Origin: Promethearchaeota archaeon
GTDB taxonomy: Archaea > Asgardarchaeota > Lokiarchaeia > Sigynarchaeales > SOKP01
Assembly (NCBI GenBank): GCA_013375495.1
Contig: JABXKC010000003.1
Location: forward strand, 124,001-188,000
Reading direction: 5' to 3'
DNA: 64,000 nt
Below the pieces are notes generated by a model, which saw only the letters and a list, made by a program, of their open reading frames with translations, did not search any database and was not told the DNA's origin. The first letter of the stretch is position 1. Every line of letters starts with the position of its first letter. The position numbers and the translations under genes are program-made. This document shows positions 25,819 through 34,080 of the stretch, in pieces.

Positions 25819-27828
25819 ATGAAATTTTACAAATTATTTACACCGCTAAAGATTAAAAATATGAGCGTTTCAAATCGCATTGTTATGCCAGCAATAAATC
25901 TCAATATGGCTAGTGATGGATATATCACTCAGAAATTAATTGATTTTTATGTTGAAAGAGCAAAGGGTGGTGCTGGTATGCTTATTGTAGGAGGATGTTA
26001 CATAGATCTTTATGCAAAAGGACATCCTATGATGATCTCTATTGAGAGTGATGACTATTTACCTACTTTAACTGAGTTAACGAAGGTTGTTCATGAAGCA
26101 CGAGATGATGTAAAAATTTGCGCTCAATTGTATCATGGTGGCGCATATACTTTGCCTTTAGTAATTGGTAAAGCACCAATTGCCCCTTCGGCGGTATATA
26201 GCAAATTTAGTAAAACTACTCCAAGAGAAATGACTCTTGAAGACATTAAAAGTGAACAACAAGCATTTGTTGATGCGGGTTTGCGCGCTAAAAAAGCAGG
26301 TTTTGATGCAGTCGAAATTTGTGCTAATGCCGGCTACTTAATGACACAATTTATTTCTCCAAAAACTAACAAGCGAACTGATAAATATGGAGGCGATCTT
26401 GAAGACCGTCTAAGATTCCCTATAGAAACTTTGGAGTTAATGAAATCTAAGCTAGAGGATATCCCACTTGGTTATAGGATATCGGGGGACGATTTTGTAC
26501 CTGAAAGTAACACTTATAAAGAAAAAGCGATTATTGCTGAAAGACTCTCAAACTATCTTGATTATCTCAATGTGACTGGGGGATGGCATGAGACTAAAAC
26601 CCCTCAGACAACTATGGATGTTCCAGAGGGATGTTATTCGTATTTAGCAGAAAATATTAAGAATCATGTTTCTATACCAGTGTTTTCTTCTAATAGAATT
26701 AATACACCTGAATTGGCTGAGCAGATTTTAATGGCAGGAAAAGCTGATGCTATATGTTTGGGTCGAACTTTAATCGCTGATCCCTACCTCCCTGAAAAGG
26801 CAAAGAGAGGTGAATTAAGAGATATCATGAATTGTATAGGCTGCAATCAAGGGTGTTTTGATGCCATCTTTAATATGCAATCAGTAACATGTTTACGAAA
26901 CGCTAGAGCTGGAAAAGAAGCTAAGACTGAGTTAAAACCAATTGTAAACAAGAAAAAGGTAATGATAATTGGAGCCGGTCCTGCAGGTTTAGAAGCTGCG
27001 CGTGTTGCGGCTATGAGAGGTCATGAAGTGCATTTATATGAAAAGGACGATAAAATTGGTGGGTTATTAAATATAATATGGATACCGCCAGGAAGGAATG
27101 AATTTAAAAGGATGATTGAAAGCTATTCTTACTGGATACAAAAATATAATATTCATGTTCACCTTCAACAAGAAGTAACAAGTGATAAAGTTAAAGAAAT
27201 AAATCCTGATATTGTATTTGTGGCGACCGGTTCCACTCCGATTAAACCTCCTATTACTGGAATTGAAAGAGATAATGTATTTTGGGCAAATGATGTGTTT
27301 AGAGGGGATGCTCCAGTAGGGAAAAACAACGTAATTATCGGTGGGGGTGCGACAGGTATAGAATTGGCAATTTACATAGCAAAATACGGTTCATTGGATA
27401 TTGATTCGTTTAATTTTCTCACACTCTATAAAGCTTTAGAGCCAGAAGTAGCATTGAAAATGATGCAAGAAGGCAGGAATAAAGTTACTGTTCTAGAAAA
27501 ACTACCTAAATTAGGAACTGCTTTAGGTAAGACAACTAAATGGGTGCTATTAGATAAAAGTGATTATCTTGGAGTGAAAAAACTTACCAGTGTAAAAGTA
27601 ACTGAAGTAGGTGAGAATTCCGTGTCTTACATTGATGCTACCGATACTGAACAACAAATTAATGATGTCGATTATGTTTATTATGCTACAGGTGTTATAT
27701 CGAATGATTCTCTTTTTAAAGAGATAAAATCTTTAAATATACCTGTTGAAAAACTCGGAGATGCTAAAAAACCACAGACAGTTTTAGAGGCTATAAGTCG
27801 AGGATATAATCTCGGTAACCGAATTTAA
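25819..27828 (+). CDS. Old-yellow-enzyme / 2,4-dienoyl-CoA reductase-like iron-sulfur flavoenzyme
   Basis: 669 residues in the FadH architecture. An FMN TIM barrel (about 1-350) contains ICAQLYHGG, DAVEICANAGYLMTQFISP and the [4Fe-4S] site CIGCNQGCFD with a following C (VTCLRN). An FAD/NAD(P)-binding domain (about 375-669) begins VMIIGAGPAGLEAARVA and has a second dinucleotide motif VIIGGGATGIELA. Relatives reduce enoyl-CoA or other alpha,beta-unsaturated compounds with NAD(P)H. The barrel histidine-containing block HGG fits the family but the exact catalytic Tyr/His pair was not assigned. An insert after the second dinucleotide motif (LDIDSFNFLTLYKALEPEVA) is longer than in E. coli FadH. The gene is monocistronic. 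Substrate unknown. Confidence 0.9.
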   Translation: MKFYKLFTPLKIKNMSVSNRIVMPAINLNMASDGYITQKLIDFYVERAKGGAGMLIVGGCYIDLYAKGHPMMISIESDDYLPTLTELTKVVHEARDDVKICAQLYHGGAYTLPLVIGKAPIAPSAVYSKFSKTTPREMTLEDIKSEQQAFVDAGLRAKKAGFDAVEICANAGYLMTQFISPKTNKRTDKYGGDLEDRLRFPIETLELMKSKLEDIPLGYRISGDDFVPESNTYKEKAIIAERLSNYLDYLNVTGGWHETKTPQTTMDVPEGCYSYLAENIKNHVSIPVFSSNRINTPELAEQILMAGKADAICLGRTLIADPYLPEKAKRGELRDIMNCIGCNQGCFDAIFNMQSVTCLRNARAGKEAKTELKPIVNKKKVMIIGAGPAGLEAARVAAMRGHEVHLYEKDDKIGGLLNIIWIPPGRNEFKRMIESYSYWIQKYNIHVHLQQEVTSDKVKEINPDIVFVATGSTPIKPPITGIERDNVFWANDVFRGDAPVGKNNVIIGGGATGIELAIYIAKYGSLDIDSFNFLTLYKALEPEVALKMMQEGRNKVTVLEKLPKLGTALGKTTKWVLLDKSDYLGVKKLTSVKVTEVGENSVSYIDATDTEQQINDVDYVYYATGVISNDSLFKEIKSLNIPVEKLGDAKKPQTVLEAISRGYNLGNRI

Positions 27829-27893
27829 GTTTTTAGTCAACTTTTAATTTTCATTTTATATTTTTATTATAGGAAATTATATTACAAATAAAG

Positions 27894-28883
27894 ATGCAAG
27901 ATTTCGATTCGAGTAACCCTAGCGAAACAAATGATAAAATAAAACATCATATATCTAGTAGTTTAAAAGGATTAAATGAGCAATCACGTAATTACATTAA
28001 AGATATCGTGGTTTTGATAAATAAGGAAATTGGTATTAATAAAATCGTATCTCTTCTTCTTTTTGGAAGTCAACAAGTAGAATCAGAAAATACTCTTATT
28101 TCTGATTGTGATCTGCTTTTTATTTTTAAAAATAGAGTATCAAGCAGACATATTAGAGAAATTGAGAGGTATTTTCTGGCCCTAGAAATTAAGCATAATT
28201 TTAAAGAACCAACTTCAAAGCTAACACGCGACATCCTTAGTGTTATTCAGCATTCAACAGGAATGTTTGTAAGCCATTTTCTGACTAGGCAAAAATTTTG
28301 GGAACAAGCTACATTTTATAAGATTTTTCGGGTAAACCGCGTTTTTTCAGCCCTATTTGCTCCTCGAAATATTGTCTTAGGGAATGTTATTCAGAATAGT
28401 ACTATTTTGTATGGTGATGATCTAAGAAACAAGCTTAGACCAAAAATTAAAATATCTGTTCGAGAGATGTTTAGGAGTACTGTTATGAATCTTTTTATAT
28501 CCTTCTTTGCTTTACTCATAGGACCAAAAAAAGAACTAAATTCTATAAAATACCAATTAGAAGCTATTAAATGGTCATTAAAGGCCTCAAACTATTATTG
28601 TTATGAAGACTCAGAATTACTAGATAAAATTATTAAAAAATTTATTTCATTTGAAAAACCTAAGAAAAGAATTAAAGCTGAACGGTTTTATCTAAAATTC
28701 CTCGAACTCAGGAAAAATCCCTCTAATGATTTAAAGTTTATGATACATACTCCTTTCAAAATTCTAAGAATTCATGTAAAAGCAATAATTTTTAGAAAAC
28801 TGACAAAAAGAAAAATAACTAGAACATCAGCTGAACCTAAAAAACAGATCCAAGAGCAAAGACATTTTCCATTGACTTATTAA
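27894..28883 (+). CDS. Nucleotidyltransferase-fold protein
   Basis: 329 residues. A minimal nucleotidyltransferase signature lies at about 60-85: LLLFGSQQ followed after a short loop by DCDLLFIF, matching the hG[S]-x-(n)-D-h-D pattern that binds Mg-NTP. The third acidic residue could be in the following strand (ALEIKH). The C-terminal half (about 170-300) is helical and basic (KAIIFRKLTKRKITR), with the hydrophobic stretch LFISFFALLIGP. The protein could modify a nucleic acid, protein or small molecule; no subfamily is recognised. It is the first of three plus-strand genes of unknown function (27894-30106) with AT-rich gaps between them. There is no obvious toxin or antitoxin partner. Confidence 0.7.
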   Translation: MQDFDSSNPSETNDKIKHHISSSLKGLNEQSRNYIKDIVVLINKEIGINKIVSLLLFGSQQVESENTLISDCDLLFIFKNRVSSRHIREIERYFLALEIKHNFKEPTSKLTRDILSVIQHSTGMFVSHFLTRQKFWEQATFYKIFRVNRVFSALFAPRNIVLGNVIQNSTILYGDDLRNKLRPKIKISVREMFRSTVMNLFISFFALLIGPKKELNSIKYQLEAIKWSLKASNYYCYEDSELLDKIIKKFISFEKPKKRIKAERFYLKFLELRKNPSNDLKFMIHTPFKILRIHVKAIIFRKLTKRKITRTSAEPKKQIQEQRHFPLTY

Positions 28884-29051
28884 CTACGAGCAATAGTATA
28901 AGCTTATAAAATCTGAATTTTGTATAAAATATGTAAACATAAAATTATATTAATTGATATATTAGAATTCAATAGATAGTATATTTTTATATTATCAAAG
29001 GTATATTAGTTATTAGAAATAAAAATTCACTTACAATTTACTTCTATTAAA

Positions 29052-29606
29052 ATGGAAAAAGATAATATTGATATAAAGGAATTATTTCTCGATATCTTAG
29101 CAATTGTTAAGTTTGAATTAAGATTTTATAAAGATAAAAAGAGCCCGATGTTTACAAGAATTGTTAAAACTCGCGTGTTTCAGCAAAAACTCCAAAAACT
29201 AAAAGATTTCATCAATGCATATTTTGAGATTATGTATAGTGATGATACTCCCATAAGTCAAGCTGCGTTACAAGCACAGCTAGATAATGTTGCTCGTATA
29301 ACTAATTATTACAACGATCTTTCAGGATTTTACACAGACCAGACAAAGTCGCTCATTACGAAAGATAAACTTCTTACCTTGATAGAATACAGTCATATTG
29401 AGATTCTCTTCTTGGTATTTACTAATATCTTGGATTACGAACATTACAAAAGCAGTTTAATCTTTCCTCAGGATAAAGAAAAAGAAAAACTTCTAAAGGA
29501 ATTTCTAAACAGAATTGCTAGTTCTGATATAAAAGAAGTAGAAGATTTAATTGATCTAGAACAAGCTATTGACAATTTTATAGAAAGCGTCGAAGTAAAC
29601 ATATAA
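29052..29606 (+). CDS. Uncharacterised helical protein
   Basis: 184 residues, strongly helical and charged throughout, with no signal peptide, membrane helix or cysteine cluster. The N-terminal region (IDIKELFLDILAIVKFELRF) and the C-terminal end (DLEQAIDNFIESVEV) are amphipathic and could mediate self-association. I recognise no family. It follows the nucleotidyltransferase-fold gene by 168 bases of AT-rich sequence with no clear promoter, and precedes another small orphan. Codon use resembles its neighbours, which speaks for a real gene. A protein-binding role is possible but unsupported. Confidence 0.6.
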   Translation: MEKDNIDIKELFLDILAIVKFELRFYKDKKSPMFTRIVKTRVFQQKLQKLKDFINAYFEIMYSDDTPISQAALQAQLDNVARITNYYNDLSGFYTDQTKSLITKDKLLTLIEYSHIEILFLVFTNILDYEHYKSSLIFPQDKEKEKLLKEFLNRIASSDIKEVEDLIDLEQAIDNFIESVEVNI

Positions 29607-29803
29607 TAAAAAAAAATTTAATTTAAAGCTTATCAGATAATTTTAAGAACTCTTCTTTTTTCTCTTGCGACATAAAAGCAAAAATATTTTTATACTCGAA
29701 TTAGCATGTATCAGTAAACATAGTAATAAAGATTAATAGATTTTCAAGAGCACAAATTTATGTAACTCTTGAACTCTCACAAGAGTATAGGAATAAATTA
29801 AAA

Positions 29804-30106
29804 ATGGATTGCATAGCTAATATCTTAGATTTTTACTACCGAAAATCTAAGGATGAAGAGATAGACCTATCTCAATTTAACAAAGTTTGGTCAAGCAATC
29901 TCCTTATTAAAATTATGAATAACTTTAATTCGGGAAGAACAAACGATTTAGAACTCAAGAACTGTTTAATTTTACTTGTGAATTTATTCTCAAATAACGA
30001 TAGTCCTGATAATTATAATCATAAAGGAAAAAGCAGCCAGGAGTTAGTAAATAACGAAAGAACTACTTTTAAAGAGATTTTAAAATCAGAATTTTTAAAC
30101 AATTAG
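29804..30106 (+). CDS. Small uncharacterised protein, start uncertain
   Basis: 100 residues from ATG 29804, polar and helical, ending KEILKSEFLNN. No family is recognised. The frame stays open upstream to about 29705 and the preceding codons read as plausible protein (RFSRAQIYVTLELSQEYRN), suggesting the real gene may begin earlier. There is no ATG, GTG or TTG there and no ribosome site, only ATT/ATA codons, so the extension is not adopted. It converges on the MFS-type gene with 20 bases between stops. It could be a remnant of a longer gene whose 5' end has been lost, or an ordinary short orphan. Confidence 0.45.
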   Translation: MDCIANILDFYYRKSKDEEIDLSQFNKVWSSNLLIKIMNNFNSGRTNDLELKNCLILLVNLFSNNDSPDNYNHKGKSSQELVNNERTTFKEILKSEFLNN

Positions 30107-30126
30107 TAAGATATGAAATTATAATT

Positions 30127-32418
30127 TTAAAATACTTTCAATTCTAATTCCTTTAACTTATCGTAATCGTTAAAAATTGCATCTATTTCATTTAGAACCT
30201 CTAGAATTGTGTCTTTAGTCTTTTTATCTTGACCAAAAGTTTCCACAATTACTTTATAGAGGTTTATGTTGTATTCTAAAGTTAATTCAGATATTTTTTT
30301 TAAGTCTTTTTCATTAATCCCTTTCTCTTCTAATTTCTCAAAAATTCCTTCAAATTCATCTTTTAAATTGTTTGTTGCTATTAAAGCTTTAGAACATTTT
30401 TCTAAAAGTTTTTGCTCTTTATCGTACACAAATTTATCTTCGTCAGATAGCTCCGAATTGTCTAAGATGATGTCTAAACGTTCATTCAGCAGATTCTTTA
30501 ATCTACCGTAGATATTAATTGCTTCCAAGATTTTCTCTCTACTTTTAATTAAATCATTTTTTCTCAAAAGTCGAGCTTCAATTATCTTCAAATAAGCATC
30601 TTCGTAATATATTTGAAGATCTCCAAAAGTACTTCTTTCTCCTTCCGCAATTTTAAAAATTAGCTGCCTTAAATCCTCTCTAAACATGTCTATTTCTTTA
30701 GCAGTTAAATCCTCTAATTCAAGAATCTTAAATATTTGATTAGCCATATTTTTGATTGAATTTGTCTTAATATTTAAATCATGAGCTCGTTTCTCTATTT
30801 TAGTAATACTCCTAAATTCACCTTCCTTTTCACAATTACTTAAAATTGTAATAGCTTCGTCTAAAAGCTTGTTAAATTTTACAGGATCTGATAAAATGTA
30901 GTATTTTGAATCTTGAACTTTTTGAGTGGCTCTATCCATTTGAATTTCTAATTCAAAGATAAAATCCAACAAATTAATTTGTTTTCTTTCCGAAAGAATT
31001 GTAGATTTATTTTCCATGTCAACTTCGACAGATTTACCTGCGAGTAACCAAAGAAAAGCAGAGGGAATCCAAAGGAATACCGCAAAGAGCATCATGTTAA
31101 ATACACTCCCAAAAAGTGATATTAGAGTAAATGATATCAATAGTGTTACTCCTTTCCCTACTTGCTCTGCGAGACTAAAAAAGGAAGTGGAAGTACCTCT
31201 ATGTTCAGGAAGATTAACATCCACCATAACGGCATTCTTATTTGAGACCCAACCCGTACTTAATACTGCTCCTATAAAGCCAAATATGAAATAATAAATA
31301 TAACTTGGAGAAACTCTAAAAATCTCTATAATGGTTAAAAAAACATATGAAGTCATATCCCCGGGGGGAATTGGAATAGGATAATTTAGATTAGAAACCA
31401 CTTCACTGCTAATAGGTTGTATAGAAAATAAAGTTAAGAGGACGAATGGAATACTGAGTACCATACACGCTGTGGCTAATCGAGTTCGATTTTTTTTATT
31501 TTTTCGAAATAATGTATCACCTACATAAGACATTATTGCATTTCCTAATAGGTAACCTACACCTAATAGACCAGCAAATATTGCAGCTGTTTGCAGCCTA
31601 ATTTCGTTAGGTAAAATGTCAAAATAATGAGTTGAAAGCATTGATGTCATAAAATAAACAAAAAAAGTTCCAGGAATAATTGCGAAAAAGCCCTGGATGA
31701 TTAAATATTTGTTCGTCTTTTTTTTTAGGATATTGCCTAAATCTTTTTTTGAAATTTTATAACTATATTCTAAATTCAACTCGACTAAATCTAGTAACTC
31801 ATTCTCGCTGGCTCCCCGTTGAGGGATTTTAACAAAAAATAGGACGAATACTATTACAATACTAATTCCCGATAACAAAAAAAATGGGAATCTCCAGCCT
31901 TGGGGACCTAATATCGGTCCCACAAAGGAAGATAAAGCTTGACCAATACCATTTGAAATAGAGCTTAATATTGCAAGCGTACCAAACCATCCAGATCTTT
32001 CATCCGGTGGAATCGCATCGGATATAATGGAATAGCCGACTGGTATTACACATCCCAGACCAATTCCACTTACCATCCTTGAAATCAGCAGAATTATAAA
32101 TGATGCTGAGAAACCTGTCAACATCATACCGAAAGTCCAAGAAAAAGCACCTGCTATTATTACTTTGGTTCTATCAATTCTATCAGTATAATATCCCCAA
32201 ATTAAAGCAAATATTGCACTAGTCAGCAAAAAAAATGAATCTGGAATTGCTATGAGCGCTTCAGGAATATTAAACTCAAATCGAATAACCCCATAACTCG
32301 GAATTAGCATATTGGCACAAGCTATTGATACGAATAGCAACAACATGACTAAAATAATTGGGGTTAAATCCTTTATTTTAATCGTTGTGAGCTTAAAGCG
32401 TCCTATAGAAATTACCAC
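30127..32418 (-). CDS. MFS transporter with large C-terminal helical cytoplasmic domain
   Basis: 763 residues. The first 470 form a 12-helix major facilitator: between helices 2 and 3 it has GYYTDRIDRTKVIIAG, helix 4-5 has SRMVSGIGLGCVIPVGY, and the second half carries GTSTSFFSLAEQVGKG. From about 475 to the end lies a soluble, highly charged, alpha-helical tail of about 285 residues with several heptad-like stretches (MDRATQKVQDSKYYIL; IIEARLLRKNDLIKSREKIL; LEVLNEIDAIFNDYDKLKEL). MFS carriers are normally 400-450 residues, so the tail is unusual and may regulate transport or bind a partner. Substrate is unknown. The gene is monocistronic; the ATG at 32418 gives a short cytoplasmic lead. Confidence 0.85.
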   Translation of the reverse strand: MVISIGRFKLTTIKIKDLTPIILVMLLLFVSIACANMLIPSYGVIRFEFNIPEALIAIPDSFFLLTSAIFALIWGYYTDRIDRTKVIIAGAFSWTFGMMLTGFSASFIILLISRMVSGIGLGCVIPVGYSIISDAIPPDERSGWFGTLAILSSISNGIGQALSSFVGPILGPQGWRFPFFLLSGISIVIVFVLFFVKIPQRGASENELLDLVELNLEYSYKISKKDLGNILKKKTNKYLIIQGFFAIIPGTFFVYFMTSMLSTHYFDILPNEIRLQTAAIFAGLLGVGYLLGNAIMSYVGDTLFRKNKKNRTRLATACMVLSIPFVLLTLFSIQPISSEVVSNLNYPIPIPPGDMTSYVFLTIIEIFRVSPSYIYYFIFGFIGAVLSTGWVSNKNAVMVDVNLPEHRGTSTSFFSLAEQVGKGVTLLISFTLISLFGSVFNMMLFAVFLWIPSAFLWLLAGKSVEVDMENKSTILSERKQINLLDFIFELEIQMDRATQKVQDSKYYILSDPVKFNKLLDEAITILSNCEKEGEFRSITKIEKRAHDLNIKTNSIKNMANQIFKILELEDLTAKEIDMFREDLRQLIFKIAEGERSTFGDLQIYYEDAYLKIIEARLLRKNDLIKSREKILEAINIYGRLKNLLNERLDIILDNSELSDEDKFVYDKEQKLLEKCSKALIATNNLKDEFEGIFEKLEEKGINEKDLKKISELTLEYNINLYKVIVETFGQDKKTKDTILEVLNEIDAIFNDYDKLKELELKVF

Positions 32419-32524
32419 TTATTCATTATTGTATTAATTATTAAATAGCGTTTGGGAATTAAAAAAGCTTTCAAACCGCTTAATATTTAAAAAATATGTT
32501 CGGAAAGTAAGAAATTTTTAAGTT

Positions 32525-33220
32525 TCATCTCTGATCTAAACAATATTGTAGGGCGGCTTCTACATGAAGTTCTAAGGTATCGAGCAATATTATGTTAGTA
32601 TCATTTTGTTGGAGTACTAAAGGCAATTCAGTGCATCCAAGAATAACACCATCAACATTGTAGTTATTTATGATTTTTAAGAGCATTTGTTTGCTCTCTT
32701 TTGAAAACTTGCCAATCACTAACTCATCAAAAATAATTTGGTTTACTATATCCTGTTCTGAGTCTATAGGAGTTATAACTTCCATATCTAATTTAGCAAA
32801 ATATTCTTTGTAAAATGAAGATTGCATCGTAAATTTTATGCCTAATAGTAAAAGCTTTTTTAAATTCTCTTGTTGCGCTTTTTCAGCTGTAGTTTCTACG
32901 ATACTTAATATTGGGACCTTTGACCTTAGCACCAATTTATCATAAACCGCATGAGGTGAATTTGCTGCCATAACTATAAAGTTTACTCCACCTTTTTCTA
33001 AGGAATTAATACCGGTCATCAAATAGTCTACATAAATATCTTCATCGTCACCCAATTCGTAATCAATTACTTTTTGAAAATTAAAACTATAAATGAGAAT
33101 TTCTGGATAATCGTAATCGTGGTATCTATCGTAATACTTCTGAAGAAACAAATCGTAGTATTTTATGGTCGACTCGTATGACATTCCTCCTAAAATTCCA
33201 ACCTTTTTCATTTCATTCAA
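32525..33220 (-). CDS. Aspartate/glutamate racemase family protein
   Basis: 231 residues. The N-terminal VGILGGMSYESTIKYY and the C-terminal ILGCTELPLVL match the Asp/Glu racemase family. These enzymes use two cysteines as acid-base pair. Only the second is present here (GCTEL, about residue 196). The first site reads MAANSPHAV instead of the usual CNT-x-H, so Ala replaces Cys. Relatives lacking one cysteine are known to show epimerase or hydantoin-racemase-like activities, or may be inactive. It is cytoplasmic and monocistronic, with 104 bases to the MFS gene downstream on the same strand. A role in D-amino-acid metabolism is only tentative. Confidence 0.82.
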   Translation of the reverse strand: MNEMKKVGILGGMSYESTIKYYDLFLQKYYDRYHDYDYPEILIYSFNFQKVIDYELGDDEDIYVDYLMTGINSLEKGGVNFIVMAANSPHAVYDKLVLRSKVPILSIVETTAEKAQQENLKKLLLLGIKFTMQSSFYKEYFAKLDMEVITPIDSEQDIVNQIIFDELVIGKFSKESKQMLLKIINNYNVDGVILGCTELPLVLQQNDTNIILLDTLELHVEAALQYCLDQR

Positions 33221-33367
33221 GTTAAATTAAGGTTTTTTAGCTTATAAAAATGCATAAAAAGTTCGTGAAACCGGAATTTCACGAATTTAAAATCTAAATA
33301 GAATATATTCTTATTTATATAAAACCGATAAGAATTAATTAAATCTCACCTAGTTAAGTTAGAAAAA

Positions 33368-33790
33368 ATGGTTATAAAAGGGAAGTTATTGATTGGACCA
33401 ATTTTAAGTTTAATTGGAGGAATTATTTTTATTTTTTCAAGCTTTTTATTTTCCGAAAAATTAATCGCCATCGGATATATTTTATCAGATGCTGGATTGT
33501 TCCATTATGAAGTCGGACTTTATCCTGAATTATTGATAATAGGATTTGTATGCACAATAGTCTGGGGTGCATTAGGAATCATTGGCGGAAGTATTGCTAT
33601 TTTTTATAAGAAATTTGGAAGTGTTATGGCATTAAACGGTGGAATTCTTGGTCTTATTGGAGCGCTTATACCCTTAGGTACTAATATAGCTGTTACTCAA
33701 ATTCCAATTACGCTTACTGGTTCATTTTTTTTTCTTGATCCCATTTTACTGATACTTGGTGGTATCCTCGGATTAGTTTTAAAAAAATAA
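33368..33790 (+). CDS. Small four-helix membrane protein
   Basis: 140 residues with four hydrophobic helices (about 8-28, 50-75, 85-108, 118-138), rich in glycine and isoleucine, ending in three lysines. No family is recognised. The second and third helices with GGSIAIFYKKFGSVMALNGG look like the DUF-type small membrane proteins that occur singly in many archaeal genomes. It is alone, upstream of tRNA-Ala on the opposite strand, with 69 bases between its stop and the tRNA 3' end. No catalytic residues are visible. Confidence 0.65.
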   Translation: MVIKGKLLIGPILSLIGGIIFIFSSFLFSEKLIAIGYILSDAGLFHYEVGLYPELLIIGFVCTIVWGALGIIGGSIAIFYKKFGSVMALNGGILGLIGALIPLGTNIAVTQIPITLTGSFFFLDPILLILGGILGLVLKK

Positions 33791-33859
33791 AATATCTTTG
33801 TTTTTAATCCTTTATTAAATCCAAATAAATTTAAATATTTTATAGGTTAAATAAATAGT

Positions 33860-33930
33860 GGAGCTGGGGGGAATTGAACCCCCGGCCTTTCGCATGCCAA
33901 GCGAACGATCTGCGACTAATCCACAGCCCC
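33860..33930 (-). tRNA. tRNA-Ala (anticodon GGC)
   Basis: Folds into a full cloverleaf. The acceptor stem GGGGCTG/CAGCTCC includes the alanine identity pair G3:U70. The anticodon stem is TTCGC/GCGAA with loop TTGGCAT, hence anticodon GGC. The variable loop is AGGCC and the T-arm GGGGG-TTCAATT-CCCCC. CCA is not encoded and there is no intron. The D-stem GATT/GATC closes a short loop, AGTCGCA, which has a single G where G18-G19 is expected. Inserting one G would give a standard loop, so this may be a sequencing deletion or a real variant. Confidence 0.93.
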
Positions 33931-34080
33931 GTATGAATAAAACTTTTCTTAATTCTGCAATTTTCAGACAGATTAAAGATCGTTAGCTGTAGATTTAAAT
34001 AATAATGTATTTTTAAAAAAAATTATGGTTTTTGAACTATTAAAGGAAGAAATAAATAGCTATTTTATTATTTGAAGATT

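Noticed and set aside
29705..29803. In-frame extension upstream of the small protein at 29804
   Set aside because: It reads partly like protein, but there is no ATG, GTG or TTG and no ribosome site, so it is only mentioned in the gene entry.
33860..33930. Possibility that this sequence is a tRNA pseudogene
   Set aside because: All stems, the anticodon and the identity pair are intact. The D-loop oddity alone is better explained by one missing base.
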